DNA of 64,000 nucleotides from Anadara kagoshimensis (GCA_021292105.1 CM037857.1:41082916-41146915); one strand, 5' to 3'; shown: positions 48,794-61,221, counted from the first letter of the stretch. Made by a program: numbers and translations. The notes: generated from the letters alone by a model not told the origin.

Positions 48794-49371
48794 ACTTTAC
48801 AGGAAATAGCACATCGATCAAAGCCATAGGTTTTCAAGAAGAAATATTACTATGTCCCTTATATCGGATGTTGGATATTGTATAACCTACTTTAAAAACC
48901 ACCCGTATAAAAGGGCTACCGTAAAATCTTTTTGAGAGGTTCGGGATAACGAGCTATATGCCTTTTGAGTTACTGTCAACAGTGTGCATTAAGGATGAAC
49001 TATCTATTCTCTCTAAGAAACAATATGCTTTTATCAATCACACTTATCTATTGTGACAGTCGAGAAACACAAGCATACTGTTCAGAAAATAAACTTACAA
49101 ATTATGTAGTTGCGTGTTTTAAAATATACTTAAAACACGTTATATGTCCAGTTGCATTTGACACCGACATTATTCTTGAATGGTCGCTATTTCAATTATT
49201 AAATGGCTCTATACGAATGAAATAGATTTATTGAGATATTTTACTGTGATTTGCTTATACCCGAATTATCGTAACTTTGTCGCTATCATAGGTCAACTTT
49301 GGAGAAGTGTAAATATCAAGTACCAAGCGACGGGGTCGGAGGTTAACCATACTTGCATAATCTTGGCCTAG
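48794..49371. other. 3' flank of the galectin-like gene
   Basis: No supported coding region. aataaa at 49088 may serve as a polyadenylation signal. The short frames here show no domain. Confidence 0.35.
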
Positions 49372-50775
49372 TTTTTTAGCCAAAAGGCTCAGGTGAGCTA
49401 TTGAAATCTATCACCGTCCGTCGTCCGTCGTGCGTCGTCCGTCGTGTGTAAACTTTACATTTTAATTTTCTCCTCCAAAACTACTGAGCCAAATTTGATG
49501 AAACTTGGTGACTATCATGCCTAGGTAACAGGCTTTTAAAATTGTGTTCGGGGTTTGACCACGCCCGACAAAATGGCTGCCGTTACTATAAATAGCCAAA
49601 GGACAAAAAAATCTTCTTCTCTAAAACCATAATCTGCAGGCAAATTTTGATTAGATATTTGGATTCAGGATACCTAGGAACATTAAAATTGTGTTTTTCA
49701 TGAAAATTAGACGAAAATAGGTTACGCGTTTTTTGCGTAAAATAAGGTAATTTTTAAAATGAGACATTTATTGTTATAACTTTATAACGGATGAAGATAA
49801 TTGTATGGAGTTTTCACTGTTGATCTTGTCTTGCAATTTTCTTCAATTGATGTCAAGGTCGAAGGTCAAGGTCATGTCCCAGTTTTTGACCTTTGATAAA
49901 AAATGCTATTTTTTTAACATTTCTTGTGAAAATGGCGTAGGATTTTCAGTTATTTGTAGGTATTGACATAATGATCATTTTGATACATAGATCAGGGCCA
50001 TAAGTTCAAAGGTCAAGGTCACAGATGTCCAAGTATACCAAAATAGTTAATTATCTGCAAAACTATGAATTTTTTGTATAGGCATGTATATCAGAATATT
50101 GTAAGTAATGGCACAATGGTCATTTTGATATTTGAATAAAGGGTCATGGGTTAAAAGGTCAAGGTCACAGATGCAATACAATACCGAAATAGTTAATTAT
50201 CTCAAAATCTATAAACTTTTTGTATAGGCACGCATATTAAAATATTGTAGGTATTATCTTAACGATCATTTTGATATATGAATGAAGCTCGCGGGTTCAA
50301 AGGTCAAGGTCACAGATGCGAATAAATACCTAAATGGTTAATTATCTTGAAAACTATTAACTTTTTGTATATGCATGTATATTAGAAAATATAGGAATTA
50401 GCCTTGCAACTATTTTGATATATGAATGAAGGTTATTGGTTTAAAGGTCAAGGTCACAGATGCAAATGAATACTGAAATAGTTAATTATCTGCAAAACTA
50501 TTAATATTTTGTATAGGCAGGTATATTAGAATATTGTAGGTAATAGCACAATGGTCATTATGATATATGAATGAAGGTCATGGGTTCAAAGGTCATGGTC
50601 ATAGATACAAACAACTACTTAAATGATTATTTATCTCAAAGACTTTAAATTTTTTTGTATAGGCATGTATATAAGAATACTGGCCTTATGATCATTTTGA
50701 TATATGAATAAACCTCATGGGTTCAAAGGGCAAGGTCACAGGTGAGCGTTAAGGCCCATGGGCCTCTTGTTTGTT
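49372..50775 (+). repeat. Dispersed bivalve-type repeat, copy B, with 145-bp tandem core
   Basis: Starts ttttagccaaaaggctcagg..gtgagctattgaaatc and then cgtccgtcgtccgtcg. The core repeats ggtcaaggtcacag six times with starts at 50011, 50157, 50302, 50446, 50591 and 50728, a spacing of about 145 bp, within a larger unit containing gttaattatct, tttttgtataggcatgtata and tgatcattttgatatatgaa. Ends caggtgagcgttaaggccca, tgggcctcttg. No protein. Copy A is at 345-1145. Confidence 0.85.
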
Positions 50776-52171
50776 TGTTTTTTGTACAAAACATGCCGTT
50801 ACAATTGGACACACCAAGAGAGAGAGTGGACTGTCACTATTGCACATACAGCACCACATGGAATTGTGTGTAACGCATAAAGCTACTAAGCATAGTGACA
50901 GGCCGCCCTACTATAGATACAGACATCATGCCACCACACTTGAAGAACCGCAAAATGGAGTTCACCAGTAAAATATGCAGAGCGTTTTCATTTTGTGACT
51001 TAATAAACATGTTAAAAAAATTATTCCTTAGATAAATTATTATTGGTTTATCAATATAACTTAACAACCTCATATGCTACAGCATCATTTAATTAATTTT
51101 GATTTAAGCTGAGTAAAGTTAATTGTCTTTTTTTTAAATCGTCAAGCATCTTTTCAGACAGTCACATCCTGTAATTTAATATTTTAAGTAGATCATGTCT
51201 TTAAATAGCTATTTTGTTATCAAACTATGCATATGTGAATACATTTGGTTATAGTTATGTTTTTATTATATATAATATATGACTTTGTATAGCACAATAA
51301 TAATTTATAATAATAATAATCCTTTTAATATAATTGTATAATATAATATATATAGAAAGCTAGAATTTTATATGTAAAGAGAAACTATTTAGTTGCTTAT
51401 AGACTACTGTTAAACAATTGTAAACGATCACAGTTTCGTATATTGAATAGTAGATCTAAGGATCGATTTGATTATGAACTACAGTCCGTGAATTATTCTA
51501 CGATATATCATGGTTAGCTGTTGATTATTTTTTTTAAATATTTATATCACATTTTATTGTGAACAGATTTGCAAGTGACGTTAACTTATTTTATGAAATG
51601 TTTTTCAAATTAATAATATGCACTATATATGTACAACAAATATAAAGTTTTCAGAGCGACTTATTGTTGTTGTACTGTTGTACTGTTTTTCCTTCAGTAA
51701 TTTTTTGTCCATAGTTTCTCTCAAAGATGACAAAAGCTACAAACTTGAAATTTTATACAAATGTACAGTGTCATATGAAATAGATATGTGGACTTTTATA
51801 ATTTTCTGCGTTGTCATGGTAACAAAAACCGAGAGGTGATTGGGCGATTTAGTCAATTTTTTAATCTTCAATAAACTTTGTATGTAAGAATTACTACCCA
51901 TAGACTATTTATATTCATCAATGTTGTGACATGACCAATGCAACCATGGCATAATATTGGATCTTTGACCAATGTGGGTCCGGACAATTTTTGACCCAAA
52001 AAATCACTTTGTATCATAATGACAACACCTATAATCTTTGTATATTCTAGATCGACATGAAATATGTAATCCATATATGATAAAATTTCGGACCGAGGAC
52101 CTATTTTGGATCGGACCATTTTTGGACCTAAACAATATTTCCTACTTAATTGAAATAATTGTCTATAACCG

Positions 52172-52208
<37 letters not shown>

Positions 52209-53544
52209 ATATAACAACATTTACGTAATTCCTTTTTTTACATAAAGCAGTATATATACCTGATTCAATAGCTAAATTTTGAGAACAAAGACGGAGACGT
52301 GTGAGTATTGTTCGATATTTAAAATGCTTAATACTGATTACAAATGCCGTTGGTCTGATATCAACTTTTTACATTTAATAAACATTATTCGCTCTATTCC
52401 TACATGCAAAAGACAATAGATGCTTGATTAGCAATATGGTTGTTGTGATTGAGGATTAAGTTTAAGATTTTGTCTTTAGCCTAATAAATGCCCAGTTTGC
52501 ATCTTTTTTGTTACTTTGAAACTTTACTATTTATCAATTTATTTTAATTATAATTATTTATAATATCTGTTATTATTATATTATTATTATTATTATTATT
52601 TACAAAAAGGATTGTTTATTATTTTAAAGTTAGCATTTATCTCTTTTTAAAATACTGACCAATTCGTGTTAATTTTAATTACCGGTATTTATAATTTCTC
52701 AGGTTATGAAATATAGAACATAAGTCTTTTTAATATATATCTGACCAAAAATTGATATTGTTAAGAGTCTTTTACTAAAATTTATCCCTTAAACTTTTTA
52801 AAAATTGAAACAAAATTAACGAAAAGCGTTTGCATGTATTTTTAATAGTTGACAGAAAATTACTATGAAATTTAGCATTGATCTTTTTGGTGAAAAAGGA
52901 TATTGTGAAGCTTTTTATCATATTCAAATTCATTGGATAATTTCTTTGACAGTATCTATCAAAAATCTTACATTTTACACTTGTCAATATAAATATTTAG
53001 CAACAAATTGTGGAATCAAAAAGAAATTTTCAATTTATCTTCTTTTTGCATGGTTTTCGTTGACATACCACTTGTACATGTAATTTTTATTGAAAATATT
53101 TTTAAACACTGATTTTTTATAGCTGTATGTATGTATGGTTTAGTAGAGATAAAGTTAACATATTTGTTTAGAAATAGTTATCATGTTTTACTAAACAAAA
53201 TGGAGTCTTAATTAATAGCATGCTAATTTTGATATTTTTTACCTATTACTACTTTTCTTCTTTTTTAAAACATTCAAATTTTAAAATCATTTTTTCAACC
53301 TTTCTGATTAATACTTTGTTTGAATTGAAAATAGGGTACGAGATTTTTTTTTTTTTTAAAAACTTTCTCTGCCAATTAAAGAGTTAAAATGTTCTGTAAC
53401 TTAAAATATGTCCATACATGCTTTGCAAGCTTTTTTTTAATAATATATATATTTATGAAAAAAATCAAATATTTTTTTAAAAAAAAGCTATTAATTCTTT
53501 TTTTTTATTTTCGCGAAATTCAAGTGAATTTAGGATTTTTTCAG
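50776..53544. other. AT-rich intergenic DNA
   Basis: No gene is supported. Contents: a (TA)n microsatellite at 52172-52213; an (ATT)n stretch at 52573-52602; and a segment at 51930-52140 with repeated words (ggatc/ggacc.., tttttgacc/tttttggacc). A 66-codon frame at 50771-50971 has mixed composition but no recognisable domain. Confidence 0.45.
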
Positions 53545-53740
53545 GTAAATATACCTGTATATGGTAGTTTAAAACTTCACTGAACACGCTTATAAATACG
53601 ACAATCCGTACCATTCCCTCTATTCGGGCGTATATAGCAATGGTTGTTCTATAGACGAGGTTCCATTTAACCAGCTGTTGTCATTTGAGGAATTTAATAA
53701 ATTGAAGGCTAAATTGCAATTAGGAGAGAATTATACATAA
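53545..53740 (+). pseudogene. Candidate terminal exon with one frame shift
   Basis: A good acceptor (gattttttcag) at 53534-53544 is followed by VNIPVYGSLKLH and a TGA at 53581. One base on, the frame continues as EHAYKYDNPYHSLYSG, VYSNGCSIDEVPFNQLLS and FEEFNKLKAKLQLGEN.., ending TAA at 53738-53740. The second frame has clear protein-like composition. The exon begins phase 0 with V-x-I, as does exon 3 of the galectin-like gene upstream (V-T-I-N-D), so it may be a decayed alternative or duplicated last exon of that gene. A sequencing indel near 53581 would also explain it. No domain recognised. Confidence 0.35.
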
Positions 53741-54168
53741 ATGGTAATTTAAATGTTACCTTTTCGACACTACTTATAATTGTGTCAGTTGTAGCGTGCA
53801 AGACATGACATTTTTAAATAGTCATTATGAGCACCCTAACTCGCCTCCAACACATTCTGAAAGCAACATATTATTGTGCGTATGTAATAAGTATTTATTT
53901 CTTGACTTGTCCTTTGTCTAACGTTTTTTTGTACTTTCATGTTGATGGAGACTATTGCAGATTGATGAATTGATTACATTACTTTAACAATGTCTTTACA
54001 GTAAAGTTTCAGTATGTTATTTAGCTGCTACCTGTATCTTGAGATTCCCATGCGAATTAGCTAATTACCTTAAAAAACAGTAAAACTTATACAAATGATA
54101 AAGATCGATGGGGTTAAAAATGCAAAGGACAATACATATACAAGAAAGACACTCCACAGGTGAACAAT

Positions 54169-54200
<32 letters not shown>

Positions 54201-54286
54201 CGATAATAATAATATAGCCCGTCAGCGATCAACATAGTCAAATCTATTCTACACAAAAAGTTATAAATACTGTGTTATTGCATGCG
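53741..54286. other. Intergenic, with (AAC)n(AAT)n microsatellite
   Basis: Pure aac triplets at 54168-54200 change to aat at 54201-54212. No gene is supported. Confidence 0.6.
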
Positions 54287-54450
54287 TATAGGAAAACAAC
54301 ATTGACCTGTCCGTTTGACCTTTCATTAGGAATATTCATATGGGAGGGTCCACCCAAAAATGGGTAGTGTTAAGATCCAAGTTGATACATACACAGTACA
54401 CAGGTATACTCCATCAAGTGATTATAATCAATGAAGCAGAGAAAACATGC
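54287..54450. mobile_element. One-armed copy of the 254-bp MITE
   Basis: Matches the inverse of the right half of 27802-28055: tatagg.aaacaacattgacc, tgtccgtttga, tcattaggaatat.catat, cccac.caa.aa.tgg.tagtg and tacacagtacacagg. The other arm is absent, so it is truncated. Confidence 0.7.
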
Positions 54451-54527
54451 GATTACATTTGCCAGGTAGGTATTCATGTCATCCCGCCCATAAATAAAAT
54501 TTTCAGAATTAACTAGCATCCCTTGCC

Positions 54528-54800
54528 TTACCAAGATAGCTCACTGGGTAAAGTTTTCGCTGTCTGTGTGGGAGGTAGAGGTTCAAATAAAGTCAGATGA
54601 CTGTTTCTTACTAAGATTTTGTCATTCAGATAGGAAAATTTTGGGGTCATTCGGACGAGACCTAAAAACCAATGCCCAAGAACAGGCGCGACAAGTTAAA
54701 GAACCCTCCCAGCACATTGTTCTGAACGCACTGCCAAAGCTATATCACCTATAGCTGGCAACGTCTCAATATATGCGAAACAGCTTTGATTTCGACGTAA
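54528..54800 (+). repeat. tRNA-derived SINE
   Basis: The head has an A box (tagctcactgggtaaag) and a B box (gaggttcaaataa) at tRNA spacing. The body reads tcattcggacgagacctaaa, aacaggcgcgacaagttaaa, gaaccctcccagcaca and ttctgaacgcactgcc, shared with 15765-16040 and 55225-55480. The tail is ..tttgatttcgacgtaaaacc. SINEs are copied by LINE machinery; its partner LINE is not identified. Confidence 0.65.
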
Positions 54801-55224
54801 AACCACATTCAATCAGTCTTGTCTCGTATATACAATCCGTCATGTATTCACTGTACGTCAAGTGCATCAAGATGAAGTATATATTTCAACATTTATACTT
54901 CATCACTTCTATTTTCAGCGGCAACACAAATAGGAACAAAAGAATCGAAAGTACAGGCCGTAATAACACCCGCATTGAAATATACTCCAGACAGAAAGGG
55001 GGCAGGGCGACAAAATCAGTTAAAAATTTTAATATATTTTATATTTTATTTTTTTGTGATATTCGCTCTTTGTAATGTGGTTCACCGTTATATCACGTGA
55101 CATTCTCTTTTTCCAATGTATATGTAATGTTTACGTTTCCCGTAAAATAATGTTTTCGCGATAATTTGTGACATTAACGATTTTCCAAAACGTTCCACAC
55201 ACATGTTAAGAGGTATTGATTACA

Positions 55225-55475
55225 TGGTACAGTGTCAAACTCCATTTAATGTCGACTTTGACAAAAAACACAATCTGGGTTACATAGTGACTGTTCTTCA
55301 CAAAGATCAAATGAAAGTAGCAGGGAGCGTGGGAAGAGACACGAAACCGACGATAGGCGTGACATGATAAAGAACCCTCCAACCACATTGTCCTAAATGC
55401 ACTACGAAGGTTTTAATTTCTACCTTTTCACCTTTAGCTGGCGACGTCTAAATATCAATATGACTTGTTTACAAC

Positions 55476-55506
<31 letters not shown>
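55225..55506 (+). repeat. SINE copy (partial) with poly(A) tail
   Basis: Body matches the copy at 54528: agagac.cgaaacc, ggcgtgacatgataaagaac, cctccaaccacattgt and gcactacgaagg, then agctggcgacgtct. It ends in a run of about 27 A (55480-55506). The tRNA-like head is not recognisable. Confidence 0.6.
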
Positions 55507-55507
<1 letters not shown>

Positions 55508-55725
55508 ATAGGAACAACGTTGAAACAATGTTTAAATAATTGCTGTAAAATCGTTAAAACAGCGTCATTATCAGTCTTAAATCAACGGGAATACAACGTT
55601 TGTATCTGACGTTGGTATTTCAGCCTCAAAACAATTGGCAAAACAATCCGTTTTCAACATTGATTCAATGTCGGAATATACTTTGTATCAACATTGTTTC
55701 AACGTTATTTTGCCCACTGGGAGTC
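55508..55725. repeat. CAACGTTG-rich inverted repeat
   Basis: The words caacgttg and aacaatgtt/aacattgtt recur in both orientations, and the right end reads caacgttattttgcccactg. This looks like one arm and core of a widespread short DNA element with cccagtgggcaaaa ends; the left end is lost in the poly(A) of the SINE. Confidence 0.5.
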
Positions 55726-56154
55726 ATCTTAGCCTCAAAAGTTAAGGAAAATGAGACGTAAAATATCTGAATACTTTTTAAAAGGCTCTTGTAACAAACA
55801 CCTAATCTGACATTAAAGGATTTGTCATTTCGCTAGCGGAAGGTTGGTAGTTTAGTTACTGCATTTAGGATTCTTTCACAAAATGAGGAGTGACAGTCTC
55901 GATAATATGTATGTAAGAGAACCTTGATCGGATTGTAAACACGTATATACTCCCCTTTTAATATCGCCAATTCTTTTTAAAACCGAGTGAGATATGGATT
56001 GAAATGAACCGGTATTTACTAATTAAAATGAAATTTGACTTATGTCCAAGCAATAATGGTTAAAGGGATATAAACAGAGATTATATTTGTGTATAGTACA
56101 AGCTTAATCCACGCAGTTGGTACCTACAGTGATACGTTGATGATTCCGGTTATA
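55726..56154. other. No recognised feature
   Basis: Intergenic DNA; nothing supported on either strand. Confidence 0.4.
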
Positions 56155-56405
56155 CTAAATTACATATTATACCAGTGTTTATTTTACAACACCATACGAC
56201 TGTTTTGGCACACAATTCCCAATCAGTAGTGTTTTGATTAAAATTGGAAAACCAAACCTTCTTAAAAGGGTTGAAAATTTCGCAAAGGTCCAAAATGCAT
56301 TTAACCAAATTTAGGTAAGGCAAAACTTTGCATGAGGGAGCAAACTTTAGTTTTTGAAGATTTAACAAAATTTAACTAGCTGGAAATTTAGAAAAAAATA
56401 AATTT
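56155..56405 (+). repeat. Dispersed repeat, copy 2 (pair with 21020-21235)
   Basis: Opens aattacatattataccagt, contains gcatgagggagcaaac and ends aaatttaactagct, matching 21020-21235 in order. Two copies of a dispersed repeat of unknown class. The 72-codon minus frame inside it is not a gene. Confidence 0.55.
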
Positions 56406-56545
56406 CTAGAAGAATCCTGTCTCATTCAGTCAGATTGCTAGAGCATGCAGGATAGGAGGCCATTCCTTCTTATAGTGTTGTCTAGCCGACTCCACACTAG
56501 AAGATTCAACAAAACCGAAAAACAAGAAATATAACTTTATATTGT

Positions 56546-56551
56546 TTTATT
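56546..56551 (-). terminator. Polyadenylation signal AATAAA
   Basis: AATAAA on the minus strand, 44 bases past the stop codon of the cysteine-rich secreted protein and in the expected place for its 3' end. Confidence 0.6.
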
Positions 56552-56595
56552 GACATAAATTTTGTATCAATTTAAACACGTAACTGATAAAGCGG

Positions 56596-57609
56596 CTAAT
56601 ACATTCTGCAACAACAGTAGTTTGGACCACAGTGGTCAGCTTTCCAAGTACATCCACCCTTAAAATATCTGTACACAAACATAAATGGTTTCCCTGCATC
56701 TGGTTGTAAGCGAGTTGGGTTTGGTGTGAGAATTGTAGGATTTTTTGCGATATGGTAAGCATCAAAACAATCGAAACTGAAATAAAATTAAAAACATGGA
56801 AAGAAAACTTTGATCATGAGATTTAAATATCAGTTTAAAACATTCGTTTGTATAATAATAATAATAATAATACATGTCATGTACACTGTTGGTAGTGTAA
56901 TTTTTTGTCTAGTCCTACTTAACTTACTGTATTACACGTTTTAGAACTAACCTTGTTACTACATACTACATCCGATAAAATATGAAGAGTTTAAACGAAT
57001 TTTGTATTTATTGTTGCTTTATTAGGAGTCAAGCAGTTGTTCAGCTTTTTGTCATTGGCGACAATTACGCTCGAGTGATTACGGATTGTTCAACAAAATT
57101 TACACTTTTAATCGTTTGCAAATTAAGACTTATAAAAAATAATAAAGCGTAAAACGAATCTAAAATGTTTAATAAAGTCACAAAAAATGCTTCGTACAAA
57201 TATTTTTAATTCTTTAAAAAGAATGGTTTGATACTTCTTATATTAATAATAATTTATTTTGAAAAGTCAAAATTATGTTATTTATTTCATTTTGAAACCA
57301 TTGTCTGAAATATTGTTCTGTTGAAGTTGCCATTAAGCGAACACAAAGCTCTATGCTAATCGGTTCAATTGTTGACTTACCTTCTTCTCTGATGATTAAT
57401 CATTTGAGACATAGCAGGTTTAGCTCTACGACAGATATCGCTACATCTTGGCGCTGCACCTTTACCACCTCCACAATTCCTTCTTACAGCGAAAACAAAC
57501 GACGCCTTGTTGGTGACAGAGGTACACATAGACTGGGCCATCTCATCAAAATAATTCAGCGCATAGTATGGTGCAGAACCATATGCCATAGCGACACAGC
57601 TTATGATAG
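56596..57609 (-). CDS. Small secreted cysteine-rich protein, last two exons
   Basis: Two exons on the minus strand, 57609-57381 and 56776-56596, join in phase (AG + T = Ser). Boundaries are tttttctag/ and /gtaagt, and ttatttcag/; the stop TAG is at 56598-56596. The residues at the start (IISCVAMAYG) look like the end of a signal peptide, with the mature chain from about SAPYYALNYFDEM. The first exon with the start codon must lie at >57612 and was not found. The mature part is about 126 residues with ten cysteines: MCTS, RRNCGGG, PRCSDIC, then FDCFDAY and a dense C-terminus, GGCTWKADHCGPNYCCCRMY. This points to a disulfide-stabilised extracellular protein, such as a defence, mucus or shell-related factor; the function is unknown and I recognise no named family. 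No frame breaks. Real ORF plus splice sites plus polyA signal make this the best host gene here. Confidence 0.7.
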
Positions 57610-57612
57610 CTA

Positions 57613-57682
57613 GAAAAAAAAGAAATTAAAAAATTACACGCCTTTGGATATCGTAACAAAAAAAATGACAAAAATGATTTTT

Positions 57683-57731
<49 letters not shown>

Positions 57732-58095
57732 TTTTTGCTATTGTGTTTGTGTAAATAACAAATGCAATGGTCATGGCTGTGTTCCGGTCGTCGACATAGT
57801 TTATAAAATGTAGGCGTTTTTCATTTTTTCAATTTCCTTTATTTGTTTTCGTTGAAGGACAGAGGCTATTTAGCAAATCTTTACATTCATAATTTTCATT
57901 CATGAATGAATGATATCCTGGTGCCTTTAGAAAACAATCAACGTTTGAATCTCATCTGAATTTCTTGTCACTTCGCTTTCTAAAGCAGAAAAGGTGTTTT
58001 TCCCATTTATCCTATATTTTCTGTGTTTTTAAAACATTGCTATGACGTCATGCTTTGTTTTTGTATGTGTATTAACAACATAATCGCCAGAATCT
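57613..58095. other. Upstream/intron region with (GA)n
   Basis: A pure ga run at 57687-57727 lies just upstream of the cysteine-rich exon. The missing first exon of that gene should be in this direction, but no ATG plus signal-peptide exon could be chosen with confidence. Confidence 0.5.
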
Positions 58096-58193
58096 ACCTG
58101 CAAGTGTCCAATAAGTTGATGCAACTGTTTATTAACTAACCGAATGGACAGTAAGAATGTACAGCTAGATCAACTTATTGGACAGTTACAGGT
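58096..58193. repeat. 98-bp hairpin (short MITE-like)
   Basis: acctgcaagtgtccaataag and, read inversely, acctgtaactgtccaataag form 25-base arms (few mismatches) around about 48 bases. Nothing is encoded. Confidence 0.65.
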
Positions 58194-58750
58194 ATACTCT
58201 CCACTATTGCAGAATCATTCACTGTTTCATTTTGTACTACATGTACATATAGCTTATCTTTTTCTCCGACATCAGAAGATTCACATTGTAAAATAATCCT
58301 TACATTTATAAGAATAAATCACTTTAATACTAGTATTATGGTCGCGGCATCAGACTAATGCGCTTTTTATCATTTTTAGTTAAACCTGTATTTTAAAATG
58401 TAGTTGCTGCTGTTGTGCATACACTGCACAATGAATACTTATTATAAAATTCTTGAATCCAGCATTTTTCACATATAAGAGACTGAACATATTTCTGAAT
58501 ATCTGCACTATTTGATCACATTTTTAAAAATGATCGGAGCAGATAAAATATAAAGTCACCTCGTGAGTACAACCCACAAAATTATGATTTTTACCTCACT
58601 CTGTCAAACGAATATTCTTCACTAAACACAGTGTGAAGTTCTTGAGAATTGTGATCCCCGTTTACCCAAATCCTTTTCACCTACAACTGTCCATTATTTA
58701 ATGAATGGGAATATAAAGCTGTATTTTATTTACACAAAAAAAATGCAATG

Positions 58751-58866
58751 TTTTAAGTTAGAGAGAAGCCTCAAACTGTTAATTCTGTGAGAGAAAGAAC
58801 TAATATCGGCGCTGACGCGCCTCTATTGATTCTTGCTAGTTTCTCGGCTTCTCTCTATAACTTAAA
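58751..58866. repeat. 116-bp inverted repeat
   Basis: ttttaagttagagagaagcc is inverse to ggcttctctctataacttaa; the centre holds ggcgctgacgcgcc. It is probably a MITE remnant. Alone it makes a stable hairpin. Confidence 0.6.
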
Positions 58867-59360
58867 TAAATCCCTCGTGATAAATAGCATTTTTAAAACC
58901 TTCGAGCAAAGTTCGTAATGCACTCCCGAAAAAAGATATTGATCAGTTCCTAAAATTTGTTTTTGTTTCAAAAATATATTTTAAGTAGTCTTACTTAGAT
59001 ATTTAAAATTTATTTTCAATTAATAATAAAAATCATAACGAAATACTATTATTATTTTTCTTGTAGAACAACAGGAATTCCCTTCGTTTCAAATTAAATT
59101 ATACAGTGTAAAATGCATGTACATGTATTTCAATAAAACAAGCTTAGGTGATACACGTTTATGATTGCACTCAAAACTATAGGTACTTGACACAAAATAT
59201 AAGGATCGTGTTAATATGCCATTGACTCCACATGCAGTCGATATATTTTTTTCATTTGTGATGAAACATTAATAGATAGTAAAAAATTAATTTGGAAAGT
59301 CATGGAAATGAAATACCGTATAGATTTCTTAAAAAAAACAGGATTTGAACCTATGTACTT
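58867..59360. other. No recognised feature
   Basis: AT-rich; nothing supported. Confidence 0.4.
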
Positions 59361-60374
59361 TACTGTGAAATCATTAATTTTCGTTGGGGCTCAATTTTCG
59401 TGGTTTTCGTGGACAGTCTGAACCACGAATTTACGACCACCACAAAATGTTATCCACAAGTAAAAACTACCCGGTAATATTGACATGTACCATATTTAAT
59501 CACAACTAGCGTAACTCACATTTTCACACCAATAAAAACTTTTTCAGAGGTGAAGATGTTTGGATGTCTTAATCTAATTGTGAAAATTATTTAAGTAAAT
59601 ATATTATGTTTAATAAAATAAATATTTATATTTAAAAAAAAGAGTTTATTTTTAATTGGGAACTGGTCAGGACGATTAGGGACACATGTTTCTAGCCGTA
59701 GCCTTCATCATCAATTATGGCCAGCCTCATTTAAATTGAAATTCGATTAACTAAATAAACATTTCAACAATCTATCAACTAACCTCCATTATATTTAATA
59801 TAACCAAATCAACTGTTTGCACCTTCTTTCGACATTATACAGTATCGGTAGGAGCCGCCATTGTTACTCTCGTCAACAGCTGATTGGGTCATCAGAGGTC
59901 AATAATTAGATTTTTTAAACAGTTGCCGATATCAAAGAAAAAAATACTATTTTGCTTAAAGGGATTATGAACCACATTCTGATTGATGCGATATGAGTGA
60001 ACTTATAAATCTGAATTAATTGCCGCGTAATTATATAATGTAACAAGTAGGATTACTCAGGCCAGGTGTCACGTCGTGTATGAAGTCAATTGTTACTGAT
60101 AAACTAATCACAGGTAATTAACGCCTACCCTAGACTTGGTCATTGATTCGCGTCTCTAGATCTGTCACGGTCTATGGCTTTGGTAATCCCTAATTACTCG
60201 TACTATAACTGCCGATTAACAAACAAATCATCACTTTCTACCCGTTATCAATGCTCAAAGGACAAACTAGTTTTTGACATTTCAGTAAAACCACGAATTT
60301 ACGTCCCAACGAAATGTTATTTTTTACCCATTCCCCGAAAATTGTGCCCCACGAAAATAAAACCATTCACAGTA
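59361..60374. mobile_element. ~1.0-kb TIR element
   Basis: The left end tactgtgaaatcattaattt(tcgttgggg) and the right end, read inversely, tactgtgaatggttttattt(tcgtgggg) form imperfect terminal inverted repeats. A subterminal word, accacgaatttacg..aaatgttat, occurs near both ends in direct orientation (59422 and 60290), and the left end has ttttcgtggttttcgtgg. No transposase. The 68-codon frame at 60174-60380 lies across the right end and is not a gene. Confidence 0.7.
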
Positions 60375-61217
60375 TTTTAAAAGCGACGTCACCACACACT
60401 GGCTAATCACATTAGAGTTATGTTTGAGTTGTTGAAATATAACATCAATAGACAGTTTTAATTTTCCGCAGTTTTCAAAATTTGACCTTTTTCTCATCGG
60501 ATTACCACTTTTTCATTACATTGTAAAAATATTGTACTTTCAGAGAACCATTTGTTAATTGTTTTTAAAGACGAGAAATTCAGCATCATTATTATATTTT
60601 GGCATAAAAAAACATCAACAAATGTTACACATAGAACCTTGCAAAGGGTCTGACAATTAATATATGAATAAATTGAAACTAACAAATGACAAGCATTTGA
60701 CAAATACTAAAAACTTTACCATTTCTATGAGAAGTTAAAAAATAAAATTATGAGGCACTTATCTACGAAACCCAATATGGAAGACATCTCTTAAAATAAT
60801 GTCACCTTTAAACTGAATTCGCTTTGATTTAACGAACTGTGTTTATATAAAACAACCCAATGGGCAAAACATTTCATGCAATGGAAATTTGTTTGTTAGG
60901 CTTTTTTCCAAGAATAGACAAAAATAGTATTTAGCATATTTTTGTGGTAACAGCACGGTATTGTTTTACTTTTTATCAACGTTATAACCGGATGTTTATT
61001 GATTTATTTAAAATATATTCTCATATTTGATATTCCACAATCCTGTTTACGTGAAATCTAATATATAATCAAACAGGACCTTCAACTTTTCCACAAATTA
61101 AAACATAAATGAAAAGACCCGGAGATCTCGTATAACAAAAATAAACGTATCAATTCATGGCCAAAAAACATTCGAATCTCTAATACAAGGTGGACAACAC
61201 ATAATTAGATTATTTAA

Positions 61218-61221
<4 letters not shown>
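60375..61221. other. No recognised feature
   Basis: AT-rich intergenic DNA without supported coding, RNA or inverted-repeat signals. Confidence 0.4.
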
